From Candidatus Poseidoniaceae archaeon (GTDB lineage Archaea > Thermoplasmatota > Poseidoniia > Poseidoniales > Poseidoniaceae), in assembly GCA_030747785.1 (NCBI GenBank), contig JASLKC010000055.1, forward strand, positions 1 to 64,000: DNA of 64,000 nt, read 5' to 3'. A model generated the notes under the pieces. It was not told the origin of the DNA and did not search any database. It saw only the letters and a program-made list of their open reading frames with translations. This document shows, one piece after another, positions 10,006 through 20,500 of the stretch (position 1 is its first letter; each line of letters opens with the position of its first letter). The translations under genes and the position numbers were made by a program.

Positions 10006-10332
10006 TCAATTGACCTTTACACCCTCGGGCCAAAGTACCAGAATCAGAGTTTGACCTCGAGTACGTGGATTGTGTGTAGTCTCCCTGTCCATCCAAACAA
10101 TCGAGCCCTGTGGATAAGTTCCATCATCATCCCAAACTTCTCCTTCAAGGACGATGTAAACCTCGCCTCCAGGATGTGTGTGTGGCATGAATGCATCAAT
10201 GTCAACATCGCTCACAACATCATACAGTACCAGAGAGGTTGCATCCTCTCGGTGTAGCCTTCCCAAGCGTACACCTGTGCCGAAATCTTTCCAGCGAACA
10301 TTCTCATCGATCCATGCGCGGTCAACGCTCAT
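10006..10332 (-). CDS. Cupin-domain protein
   Basis: 'HTHPGGEVYIVLEGEVWDDDGTYPQGSIVWMDRETTHNPRT'; ATG at 10332 chosen over the longer ORF start at 10452, which would run into the opposite gene. Confidence 0.75.
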   Translation of the reverse strand: MSVDRAWIDENVRWKDFGTGVRLGRLHREDATSLVLYDVVSDVDIDAFMPHTHPGGEVYIVLEGEVWDDDGTYPQGSIVWMDRETTHNPRTRGQTLILVLWPEGVKVN

Positions 10333-10443
10333 GCTAAGCCAATCGGAGAGGCCGTGCCAGAAGGGCATGACACGGCGAAGTGCAAGGATGGCATGAACCC
10401 TGCGGCCTTGGATTGAAATGGGAGATAGTGGCATCGGACATTT

Positions 10444-11244
10444 GTGGTCCAACCAATTTCCATCCCAGCATTCCCGCCCGAGGAAGTGTGGGGCACATAC
10501 ATTTGGCTCCTGTTAATCCCATTCACGCTACGCGTTTTGCTACTCACTGGGCCATTTACTCGTGTTACCAAACAGTTGTCACCTCATAGTGGTTGGATTC
10601 TGAAACGATTCCGAGAATTGCCGATAAAGGGATTTGGAATGCTCGCATTCAATGAAATCCTTGCATTTTTCATCCCGATGCTTGTGGTATTCATTTTCCG
10701 AATGACCAGAGATCCACTTGGTTGGGATGACTGGGCATCTTCCAATTCAACTGGACTTGCAGTACTAATGATTATTACAATGGGCTGGATAGTATTTGAT
10801 TTATTCAGAATTGCAAGAGTGCGTAGAATGCTAAGTGCAGTAGAGAAGCAGAATATCGAGCGCCTAAAACTAATGGCTGATGCTGGAATGGGCGTCAGAG
10901 GATTGTTGAGGAAATTCGCAGGTAAGGATGACCCTGAACCTGAAACTGATACTAAGAAAAAAATCGCAAAAAGCGCTCTTACAACCTGGGGACTTCTTGC
11001 TCTTAAAGCACGCAAATTCACCCCTGCTGGTTTGGTCAGTGCGGTGGCAACGAGTGCAGCAATCGAACTTGCAAGAAAAGGCGCGTCTAAAATCAGTGAT
11101 AAAATCGATGAGCACCTCCAATACGAGTTTGAGAAAATTGCTGAAGCCAATACTAAGACACTAATTCTCTTCTTCCTCAGAGATTTAGCAATGGGATTAT
11201 TCCCACTATTTGCAATCTGGATAGTTTCTGATGCCTTCCCCTGA
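10444..11244 (+). CDS. Hypothetical membrane protein
   Basis: Long ORF with several hydrophobic segments; start uncertain. Confidence 0.65.
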   Translation: MVQPISIPAFPPEEVWGTYIWLLLIPFTLRVLLLTGPFTRVTKQLSPHSGWILKRFRELPIKGFGMLAFNEILAFFIPMLVVFIFRMTRDPLGWDDWASSNSTGLAVLMIITMGWIVFDLFRIARVRRMLSAVEKQNIERLKLMADAGMGVRGLLRKFAGKDDPEPETDTKKKIAKSALTTWGLLALKARKFTPAGLVSAVATSAAIELARKGASKISDKIDEHLQYEFEKIAEANTKTLILFFLRDLAMGLFPLFAIWIVSDAFP

Positions 11245-11274
11245 TGTTCAAGTACCGGGGGCTTCGCCCATAGG

Positions 11275-11982
11275 ATGAGGAACATGTCTCTTCTCATCCT
11301 CATGCGCCACGGCCAATCCATGTGGAATGCGGCAAATTTGTTTACTGGGTGGGTAGATGTTCCACTTACCAATAAGGGCATTGAAGAGGCTATTGCTGGT
11401 GGTAAAGAGATCTCCGAACTCCCAATCGATGAGGTCCATGTTTCCACATTAATTAGGGCTCAAATGACTGCAATGCTCGCTCTCGCACAGCGAGGAGATG
11501 GGTGTGTGCCGGTTTTCCAATATTCTGCAAATGATGAATCGATGAGTGAAAACGAATCGAGAATGGTAGAATGGGCTCAATCCAATGATAGTGGAGAGGG
11601 AACACTTCCAGTCTATGTGTCATGGCAATTGAATGAGCGGATGTATGGAGACCTCCAAGGCCTTGACAAGCAGGAAACTAGAGACAAGTATGGCGATGAG
11701 CAGGTGCATATTTGGCGTCGCTCATTTGACGTACCACCTCCGGGCGGAGAATCGCTTGAACTCACAGCTGCTCGCACAATTCCCTATCTCGATTCTGAGA
11801 TTGTTCCATCTCTTGAAAAAGGCCGTAATGTATTCGTTGCCGCCCATGGAAATAGCCTTCGAAGTATAGTGATGAGCATTGAAGGCTTGTCTCGTGAAGA
11901 AGTCCTCGGATTAGAGATTCCAACCGGAAAGCCACTTGTTTACGAGTGGATAGGTGGAAATTGGTCGCAAAAATCCATTTGA
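11275..11982 (+). CDS. gpmA: 2,3-bisphosphoglycerate-dependent phosphoglycerate mutase
   Basis: 'LILMRHGQSMWNAANLFTGWVDVPLTNKG', 'LNERMYGDLQGLDKQET', 'AAHGNSLRSIVMSIEGLS'; start may be 11284. Confidence 0.92.
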   Translation: MRNMSLLILMRHGQSMWNAANLFTGWVDVPLTNKGIEEAIAGGKEISELPIDEVHVSTLIRAQMTAMLALAQRGDGCVPVFQYSANDESMSENESRMVEWAQSNDSGEGTLPVYVSWQLNERMYGDLQGLDKQETRDKYGDEQVHIWRRSFDVPPPGGESLELTAARTIPYLDSEIVPSLEKGRNVFVAAHGNSLRSIVMSIEGLSREEVLGLEIPTGKPLVYEWIGGNWSQKSI

Positions 11983-11991
11983 GGATTCAGG

Positions 11992-12420
11992 ATGAATGAA
12001 GAATTACGCAAAGCCATAAAATGGGTACCTACATTTTGGGCGGGTGTCCTGCTCTTTATTCAGATGATTAGTATGCCATATTCGCTTGATGAAATGCCAG
12101 ATGCATGTCCTAAAGATTCGCAAAACTGCGCTAGAATGACTCTAGAGCTCAATGTTAGCGATGATGAACTTCACGAGGCGATGATGGCTTGGGAGGATAC
12201 TAGAATTTGGACATCAAATTTTGAGCCCGGACACATTGTCGACCGGACTCTGTTTATGCAGTTCTCGGATGATTTACTCTACGAGAATCAATGCGGAACA
12301 GTGAACTTCCACAGCGAGTCACGGCTAGGAGTGGGCGATTTAGGAGTAAATCAAGAAAGACTCGATGACCTCAATTCCTTTTTATCCGAATGGGAATTTA
12401 GCGGCGAAGGATGTCAATAG
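11992..12420 (+). CDS. Hypothetical membrane-anchored protein
   Basis: N-terminal TM 'WVPTFWAGVLLFIQMISM'. Confidence 0.6.
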   Translation: MNEELRKAIKWVPTFWAGVLLFIQMISMPYSLDEMPDACPKDSQNCARMTLELNVSDDELHEAMMAWEDTRIWTSNFEPGHIVDRTLFMQFSDDLLYENQCGTVNFHSESRLGVGDLGVNQERLDDLNSFLSEWEFSGEGCQ

Positions 12421-13106
12421 GGCTGCCCTTCTTCATTTACGAAGACGACATTTACTCCAAGACCGGCCTTATGGAAGGCGATTAATTCCAGCGAATGTAT
12501 GTGATGACCAGTCACAGATCTACCTAATATCGGGCGCTTATCTTTGCGCTTGAACCAGGATTTCTTTTCACCAATTACTCTTCGTTCACCTTCAACATCA
12601 TCCCACCAAGGTAGTGGACCTTCAGGCGAGAATTCTATGCCGAGGATTAGGTCAACACCGTCAGTAGATTGGGCAGCATCAGCATCTGGGCCACTTGGGA
12701 TAGCAGGGCAATTTGGGTGAGTGTGAAGCCAATGGGTAAAACGTCCGGCCCTTGGCCCACGATCTGAACCGAATACCTCATCAGTCCATTCTTCAGGTAA
12801 ATGGTGAACAGAGAAGGAGTCACCTCTGTTGACCATCTTCGCCTCATTGATACGGTAGCCTTGACCGGCGAATAAGTTGTGTTTACTATTTTCACCTTGA
12901 AAGTCAACTTCAACATCTGGTAGATTTCTATCTTCTGAAACATCAAGTCCAACGAGAATTTCATCGGGTAATGCCTTGAAGGCCCATTCTAGAATATCCT
13001 CCAGAATATTTGATGGAAAGTGCACTTGAGCGACATATTCTTCCCGGCGCTGATGAGATTCATCATTGTAAATGGCCATCGCTTCGGCCAACCATTCACT
13101 CACCAT
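12414..13106 (-). CDS. JAB1/MPN/JAMM-domain putative metalloprotease
   Basis: JAMM signature H-x-H-x7-S-x2-D: 'HTHPNCPAIPSGPD'. Confidence 0.72.
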   Translation of the reverse strand: MVSEWLAEAMAIYNDESHQRREEYVAQVHFPSNILEDILEWAFKALPDEILVGLDVSEDRNLPDVEVDFQGENSKHNLFAGQGYRINEAKMVNRGDSFSVHHLPEEWTDEVFGSDRGPRAGRFTHWLHTHPNCPAIPSGPDADAAQSTDGVDLILGIEFSPEGPLPWWDDVEGERRVIGEKKSWFKRKDKRPILGRSVTGHHIHSLELIAFHKAGLGVNVVFVNEEGQPY

Positions 13107-13197
13107 AGCAGTGCCAACAGGTTCGTGGACATGAAGGGCGCGTTGATTGGCTCATTTTTTGCGAATCCTTGAATACTCAAGCACCACTCATTGCAAC

Positions 13198-13884
13198 ATG
13201 GCGAAGAAGAAGGGCGGATTCGGTCGTTTCCTCGGAGCAATTACTGGAAGCCCATATGAGCGTCTGGTAAAGCAGATTGACAAGACTGTCGACGAATCAT
13301 CTGGAGACAAAGCTCTCGCTAAGGCCTTGAATAAATTGGTTAAGGTTGTTCAACAGCAGTACGAAGAAGGTACAATTGATGACGAGGAACACGATTTGCT
13401 TATCGAAGCAATCGAAGATGTGGACCCAAAAGAGCGAACTTTCCCCAAGTTGGATGATTCAGTAGATTCATTCTATGCTGGAGATGCCCCTGATGCTCCA
13501 GAACTCAATCTCGGTAAGCGCAAGAATCTTGACGACTTGATGAAATCTCAGGGCGATGAGTTCACAGGTTCGTTCGGAAGAGATGAATTTGAAGAATTCA
13601 GACAATCGATGTCTGCAGACTTTTTGGCAGACTCAGATGAAGCGATTGCCGCAGGCGACCACCAGAAGGAAATTATCACCCAGCACCGCGTTTTTGCTGA
13701 TGCCGAAGAAGGGATTTCTAATCTTAAGAAGCAAATGGCAGAAGAGAGTGGTCTTGATGATCCTACTGCAACTCAAGATGAGGATTACTACACCGATGAC
13801 GACGGAGTCGAATGGTGGAAGGATGACGATGGTTACTGGTGGTATCGTGAGCCAGGACAAGAGGACTGGCAACCTCATGAGTGA
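13198..13884 (+). CDS. Hypothetical acidic protein with Trp-rich C-terminal motif
   Basis: Start 'MAKKKGGFGRFLGAITGSPYERLVKQID'; C-term 'YYTDDDGVEWWKDDDGYWWYREPGQEDWQPHE'. Confidence 0.7.
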   Translation: MAKKKGGFGRFLGAITGSPYERLVKQIDKTVDESSGDKALAKALNKLVKVVQQQYEEGTIDDEEHDLLIEAIEDVDPKERTFPKLDDSVDSFYAGDAPDAPELNLGKRKNLDDLMKSQGDEFTGSFGRDEFEEFRQSMSADFLADSDEAIAAGDHQKEIITQHRVFADAEEGISNLKKQMAEESGLDDPTATQDEDYYTDDDGVEWWKDDDGYWWYREPGQEDWQPHE

Positions 13885-14222
13885 CGTGGCCAGAATTCCA
13901 ATTTTGCTAGTTTGGATTTGATGATTCCCTCATCAGCGCCAGCTTCAAGCATTGCTTGGTTTGCCATATTCGCTGAACTCATTGCAATAATTCGAGTAGG
14001 TCTAGCAATATTGCTTGCTAACAAGTTTATCAGGACCTGCAAGCCCCTAGTTGGTGGAATATAGTGGTCGAGAAGTAGAACATCTGGGGCGCATTCTTCA
14101 ATAATCTCTAGATGGCCTGCAGTATTCCAATGTTGTAATATTTCTAAAGAATCACAATCGACTTTACCACTACGAAGCAAGGATTCGATATCAACTGTAT
14201 CTTCAAATGCGAGAATTTTCAT
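13875..14222 (-). CDS. Stand-alone response-regulator receiver-like domain
   Basis: 'MKILAFEDT', phosphoacceptor-like 'PDVLLLDHYIPPTRG', 'IIAMSSAN', 'GADEGIIKSKL'. Confidence 0.7.
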   Translation of the reverse strand: MKILAFEDTVDIESLLRSGKVDCDSLEILQHWNTAGHLEIIEECAPDVLLLDHYIPPTRGLQVLINLLASNIARPTRIIAMSSANMANQAMLEAGADEGIIKSKLAKLEFWPRHS

Positions 14223-16069
14223 TCTACCATCTCCCACCAGGCCGGAACTTCAAACCATTCGGGCGCATTATCGGAGCGATAGATTAGCGGTAGACCAAGT
14301 GTGCTCGAAGAATCGATGTTGACATTCAATCCAACTGCTTGGCACGGGCTGGGCAGGTAATCCTCCCCAGTCTCGGTCAATACGATTTCAATTTCATGAC
14401 CAGCAGGGATAATTGCATCAATAGGGTTGAATTCCATTTTCATTGTATATGATGCGAAGGGAACTACGGGTTTTGCAGTATACCCTCCATCTCGGTATCT
14501 CAAATCCATAGTGGCGTGGCCAATTCGCAATCCATCTGTTTTATCGAACATAGTAGCAAAAATTTGACCACCATTACAAGAACTAGCCTGTACAGAAAGA
14601 TGCAATGTTGCTAGACCAGAGATGTGCATGTCATCAACCTGGCCGGGTAAAGTGATTGTAGTAGTCGAAGTTGCAGAAACTCTAGACCCTTGCGAGGTCG
14701 CGATATCGAGCGGAATTTCCCACATCGACATATCTGCAGGAGGCCAAGTCTCTTCTACGTGCCAGCGTCCATCATTACGTTGGATTTGGACATGAGATTC
14801 AGGCTCATCCCCAATTCCTTTGAGCCAATAATTGAACCAGCCATAGAGTTCTACCGCCCAATCCATTCGGCTCATTGAAGGGTATGCCTCTGCTCCATAG
14901 CCACTCTCAAGTGCGCCGTGTCTATCGGGTTGGTCGGGATAATTGTGAGCCCATTGGCCCATGATGCCACGAGCGGGAATTCCAGCATCTCGCATCAACT
15001 GATAGGTAGGGAATGCATGGTATGGATCGACATTCCAATCCTGCATTCCCCAGACGAGATAGACGCTACCTAGGTAGATTTCGAGTACATCTGGAATATG
15101 TCGACTCTCTTCCCAATAATCATTCCATTGGGCTCCGCCAAACTCAGCCCATCCCCAAGTAGACCAAGGGTTGAGTGGACCGATTAAGTCATCACTACAC
15201 ATTCTCAATTCATCGGTAGTAAGGTCACTAGTTGCAGCCTGATAAGCTGCATCATATCCAAGCGCACGTGCTTCAGATGAACCATTGCGGTAGAACATTT
15301 CCTGCACTCCTATTGAGCCGGAGATCGGTACGATTGTTTTGAGATATTCACTCGGTTGTTGGGCTGCTTCCCAATTGGTAGTTCCCGCGTATGATTTACC
15401 CATCAGGCCTACTTTGCCATTCGACCATTCTTGTTCACCAAGCCACTGAACAACCGCTTGAATTCCCGTTTGTTCACCGAGACCTTTCACATCCTGGCAA
15501 TGAGTACTCTTGCCAGTGCCAAAAGTTGAGGATTGAGCGAGTGCATATCCGTGAGAAATGAAATTATCATATACCCATTTTCCGATACCGCCATCAGGAA
15601 CGGTATTCGGACTTGAATCATCACCAACACCTGGCATTCCTTCACCGCCAAAGTCGTAATATGGATGGATTGTCATGATGACTGGCACTGTTGTTCCTTC
15701 TGGCACATCTGGTAACCAAAGTGCAACGTGCATCACATCTTCTTCTGGGAAACCAGCATCTTCTTCTGATATTGGAAGGTCTACTGAAACGAAGTGTTCG
15801 GTATATGTTAGAACTTCATAGGTTCCATTTTCAGGCAAGATAGAACGTTCTTGAGTCAAATCCAAATCCATTTTGTAACGGTCGTGCAATGGTATTTGCC
15901 ACCATTCTAATGAATCATCAGAATTTGAATCTCCTAGGACATCAGTACCGAAACCCATGGCGAGAATAAGGAAGGCTACAGCCACTGCAAAAGTGCCTGC
16001 GAGAGTAATATTGAGCCCTCGAACATCCCCTTCGGGGATGAGTTCGGCCTCGTAGGTCTCCTCCTCCAT
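14219..16069 (-). CDS. CocE/NonD-family (X-Pro dipeptidyl-peptidase-like) hydrolase with N-terminal membrane anchor
   Basis: 'GLMGKSYAGTTNWEAAQQ' nucleophile elbow, 'AQSSTFGTGKSTHCQD', C-terminal jelly-roll; start at 16069 inferred from leader alignment (ORF opens at 16096). Confidence 0.82.
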   Translation of the reverse strand: MEEETYEAELIPEGDVRGLNITLAGTFAVAVAFLILAMGFGTDVLGDSNSDDSLEWWQIPLHDRYKMDLDLTQERSILPENGTYEVLTYTEHFVSVDLPISEEDAGFPEEDVMHVALWLPDVPEGTTVPVIMTIHPYYDFGGEGMPGVGDDSSPNTVPDGGIGKWVYDNFISHGYALAQSSTFGTGKSTHCQDVKGLGEQTGIQAVVQWLGEQEWSNGKVGLMGKSYAGTTNWEAAQQPSEYLKTIVPISGSIGVQEMFYRNGSSEARALGYDAAYQAATSDLTTDELRMCSDDLIGPLNPWSTWGWAEFGGAQWNDYWEESRHIPDVLEIYLGSVYLVWGMQDWNVDPYHAFPTYQLMRDAGIPARGIMGQWAHNYPDQPDRHGALESGYGAEAYPSMSRMDWAVELYGWFNYWLKGIGDEPESHVQIQRNDGRWHVEETWPPADMSMWEIPLDIATSQGSRVSATSTTTITLPGQVDDMHISGLATLHLSVQASSCNGGQIFATMFDKTDGLRIGHATMDLRYRDGGYTAKPVVPFASYTMKMEFNPIDAIIPAGHEIEIVLTETGEDYLPSPCQAVGLNVNIDSSSTLGLPLIYRSDNAPEWFEVPAWWEMVE

Positions 16070-16115
16070 CAGGAGGCGCTGTCCTCCATTGCTCAAGAGG
16101 ATTCGCTTACTCGGA

Positions 16116-16526
16116 TTACTCGGATGGGAATGCCTTTACCATCATCCAGAGCCTCATGAACATCAATACTCCAATTGGCGCATGTAACATCGAAAGGTGA
16201 TGCATTCCACTTGCAGACATCTCTCCAAGTCCGAACATGATGACCCACATTGTAGCGGCTTCAAATCCGAATCCTTTCAATTTACTATCATCGGTTTTAC
16301 TTATCATAATCGCTGCAACAGTGAGTATTGAAAGACCAAGTCCGAGATATGCACTATATTTGTGAGATGCTGCCAAGTCAAGTTCGGTGGTAAAATTACC
16401 CACTCCGGTCATTGATTGACCTAGAACTAGAACTAGCATTCCATATGTTGCGTATTTTGCTGCCTTCAGCAGATTTGCATTGGTCTCTACAACTTCTTCC
16501 GTCATGAGCCTGCCTTTTTCACTCAA
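16116..16526 (-). CDS. Small integral membrane protein
   Basis: Four hydrophobic segments. Confidence 0.6.
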   Translation of the reverse strand: MSEKGRLMTEEVVETNANLLKAAKYATYGMLVLVLGQSMTGVGNFTTELDLAASHKYSAYLGLGLSILTVAAIMISKTDDSKLKGFGFEAATMWVIMFGLGEMSASGMHHLSMLHAPIGVLMFMRLWMMVKAFPSE

Positions 16527-16529
16527 GGG

Positions 16530-17519
16530 ATGAAACCATCGCTAATTAGGTGGAGGATTGATGGCATATGGCACCTTCCCAGTGTTATGCGAGGCATCGC
16601 GATAACTCTCGTCCTCCTCATGCTAATGCCGCATGTTGGAGCTGCAGGAGAGGGCGATGAAGCATGGCGCGGTATTGATGTGGACATGTCTGAATGGGAC
16701 GATGGTCCTGAATTTGAGGACACTCCGATGAATCAAACACGACCGGGCGATGCAGTATTGATGATTGAGGTCGATTACAAGCCAAGTCATACCGGCGCTA
16801 GAGTACAAGGTGAAATCATCATTGAATTATTCGAAGAGTGGGCTCCCCTTACTACTGCGAACATGATAATGCATGTTGAAAGTGACATTTACGATGGCAT
16901 ATTTTTCCACAGAGTAATCGATGATTTCGTTACACAAGGAGGGGATCCTACTTGTACGACGGTTGGGTTTTACCCTGTAACAAATGCAGAATGCGGCGGT
17001 GGCGGTGATGGACATACTCTGGTTATGGAGCATCACGAGAACCTTTCACATGTTGACGGAGCGATTGGAATGGCGCGCTCCCAAGACCCTGATAGTGCCG
17101 ATACGCAGTGGTATATCGCTGAAACTGAAGCTCACAACCTAGACCCAGAAAATCGTGATGATGAAGGATATGTTACCTTTGGAATCGTACGAAATGGAAT
17201 GAGTCACGTAAGAGCAATCGCACTCACACCAACTTCTGATGACCCTACTGGTGAAGAGATAATCGTGAACCCTGCTTCTTCGGCCGGCCGACCACTCTAT
17301 GAAGCGAAAATTATCAACATCGATATGATCGGTGTAATCCCAACCCCAGAGAGCCCCAAGGATGTAGAGGAACAGTCATTCTTCACTACTGCACTTGGAA
17401 TTACGACAATTGGTGGGTTAGGATTGATTATGGCAGTCGTTTTGCTTAAGAGAGTAAGAATTGAGTCAGATGAAGAGCAACACAAAGATGCGATTCTTCT
17501 TGAAAACGAGGATTTGTGA
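16530..17519 (+). CDS. Exported, membrane-anchored cyclophilin-type peptidyl-prolyl isomerase
   Basis: 'IIIELFEEWAPLTTANM...YDGIFFHRVIDDFVTQGGDPT', 'IGMARSQDPDSADTQWYI'; N-terminal signal and C-terminal TM. Confidence 0.9.
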   Translation: MKPSLIRWRIDGIWHLPSVMRGIAITLVLLMLMPHVGAAGEGDEAWRGIDVDMSEWDDGPEFEDTPMNQTRPGDAVLMIEVDYKPSHTGARVQGEIIIELFEEWAPLTTANMIMHVESDIYDGIFFHRVIDDFVTQGGDPTCTTVGFYPVTNAECGGGGDGHTLVMEHHENLSHVDGAIGMARSQDPDSADTQWYIAETEAHNLDPENRDDEGYVTFGIVRNGMSHVRAIALTPTSDDPTGEEIIVNPASSAGRPLYEAKIINIDMIGVIPTPESPKDVEEQSFFTTALGITTIGGLGLIMAVVLLKRVRIESDEEQHKDAILLENEDL

Positions 17520-20500
17520 TGTCGGGTAAGACGAATGCAATTGCTGCAATTCTTCTCGCAATTATGGTTGCAAGTGGCTCATATTGGGTAGTAATGAACA
17601 GAATGGTCACTGAGCCTAGCGACCAAGAACCAGAAACTGAACCCGACCCTGAGAATAACCATCGCGTTGACCCAACTCCTGATGATTGTACAATGTTACA
17701 GGTATGGCGCGATAATGCTTGTGTAGACTTGACGCCGGTTAGTGCACTCTCCTATGCATCTAGTAGCATAGAATGGAATTTAGGGCAATATATGGAACTC
17801 ATCCCTTCATTTTCTGGCGATGCACCCGATTCCTGGGCGGTAACACCCGAATTACCAATGGGCGTTTATCTATCGCAATCTGGAATAATTTCAGGGATTC
17901 CTTTGGAGTACGATGCAACTTCGAAAAATTATTCCATAACAGCATCTAATGTGATGGGTTCTTCGACTTTTGAAGTTGAAATCATTCTTTTTGACCTCGC
18001 ACCAAGTGAATTATTTTATGCAGGCTCACCTTATGCTTTCACTCTTGGAGAAATTCTCTTCAATGAGGTGCCAGATGTCCTTGGAGGAGAGGTAAATTCA
18101 TTTTCTTCATACCCGGCATTGCCTGAGGGGATATACCTTTCAGCAGATGGAATAGTTTCAGGACAGGCCTTATCACTTGGCATGAGTAATCATACAATTT
18201 TTGCCAATAATAGTGGAGGCTATACTACTGCAGAAATCACAATTCTAGTTGTTGATCATCCAACGTCTAATTTGAGATATTCCTACTCTCCACTTTCTTG
18301 CTTTGTCAATGAAACGATGTACACCCTCCAACCGAGTATGGGAGGTGGTCAGATTTCAGAATGGGGTGTTGAAGGATTACCCTCAGGCTTGTTATTTTCC
18401 GATGGCGAAATTTCTGGAATTCCAGATGAACTTGGTACTCATTCATTCCAAGTATTTGCTAATAATTCAGGTGGAACGACTTCTACAGTAGTGCAGATAC
18501 ATGTCGTAGACCGTCCAGTAACTGGAATCGATTATGGTGGCGATTTGAATTTGGTATGGAATCTTCATTACGATATTTTACCAGTCACAACAGGTGGGCC
18601 CGTTGTAGACTGGGGCATCATCCCCATATTGCCAACGGGGTTGTATTTCGAGAATGGTAGGATTCATGGAAATGCTACAGAACTTTATCCACAAACAGTT
18701 CACACAATATGGGCCAATAACTCCGGAGGGCCATTTTCTATTCCATTGAATATCGCCGTGACCGATATGACTCCTGGAAATATTTCATGGCAAGAATCGG
18801 TTATCGCCATTGCATCAAATCAATCTGCTCATATTGCTGTAATCAATGTAGGACCTGCGATTGAAACTTGGGAGATAGAACCGGCATTACCTGTAGGGAT
18901 GACTATCGATGAAGGAAATATCACAGGAACCCCACTCGGTAGAATGCATTGGACGACCTATTCGATTTGGGCAAATAATTCCGGAGGCTCCTTCCAAACT
19001 AGTTTGAAGATAGCCGTACATGACCTTGATGCGGATTCAAGTGATTTGAGCGCGGGAGTCGGAGTTCTCGATTATGGTTCATCATGGCCAAGTATGATTG
19101 TCCCTCATGGAGAATGGTCGTTCCCAATTGGAGTGGATTGGGATGAGAGGCCGCTGATAACGGCTTCACATGCAGGTCAGGGAAGAATGGTAGGTTTTGG
19201 ACATGAATCCCTTGCAACACGTAATACTGGCAATGAATCGATAATGTCGATGAATGCGGTTAATTGGGTCTGTCATGGCATAAATATCGGCGTCGTTTAT
19301 GGGTACAACCACTATGAGGACGAATTAACTGCAGCAGGATATTCCGTCACTACTTCAATCGACGTTAACACTCTCGGCAATTATGATTGCATCATGGCTG
19401 AATTTTGGAATTCTTATGGCGATATTGGAAATGATGCAATCGAATCATTCCTTCTCTCTGGGGGTGGAGTTGTAATGGGTGGCCATGCTTGGTATTGGTC
19501 ATATTCGAATATCGACGTTGCCAATAATTACCCCGGAAATCATTTTGCCAAATCCAGTGGCATGTTCGTTTCCTCTCAGAACATTGGAACAGGAGCGGAC
19601 CTCACCACGCCTCTAAGCGACTTACATCGCCCAGCAAGAGCGCTTGAAGCCGTTGAAGACCACATCTTAACCGGTCCGCTATTGAATGATGAAGGCAAAG
19701 GTGATGCTGGAGGATGTATCAAGCGGATTGCAGCGAATATTCCATTAGATTGGCCTGGTTTCTGGCCAGATATTCGCACATTGGTCAATACGACAGGATG
19801 GATAGAGATTTCTCCATCAAACACTTTTGATCTCGGTGCTGACGGTATCGATGACATGTTTCTCTCTATTCAGGAGAGCCTGATGCTTCAACTTCCTCCC
19901 GGCGAATTAGGAATTCACCCCAGCGCTAAGGATTTCCCCGGCCCAGTGCCAGCAAATGCATCGCGAATCACCCGTACCATCTCTATCGATGGAGATTACA
20001 ACGGCCTTCCTTCTAATTTCGGATATTCAGGTGCTAGAAGCGATGGGCGTTTCAGCACAGGCTTGTATGCAGCTCCCGGCGAATTGGTGAATATTACTAT
20101 TCCAACTTCAATAGTAAACACCGGAGTAAATATTCTGATAGGTGCTCATAGCGATTCACTATGGAGCAAGGATGTTCTTAGTCGTCATCCAAGAATCGTC
20201 CGAGCCTATCAGGCTGAAAGTACGAACTTCCAGGTTGCGAATTCTTTCGGCGGACCAATCTATGTGCGAGTACCTGCTGGAAGCAGTCTTGGTGTGTTCA
20301 ACATCACAATAGAGGGAGGAGTAGCAGCCCCTCTCTACATTCACAATCAAACAACAATGGCCGAATGGAATAATACAGAGAGAAACCACCCTGCTCCTTG
20401 GGCGGAATTGGTTTCTGGAGCCTTCATTTTGACCGTCCCAAGTAGTGAGATACGAACTCTAAACAATTCTGATGATTTGATGGATTGGTGGGAAACTGCA

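Noticed and set aside
11259-11269. GGGC-TTC-GCCC mini-hairpin before gpmA
   Set aside because: Only 4 bp; too short to call a terminator or regulator
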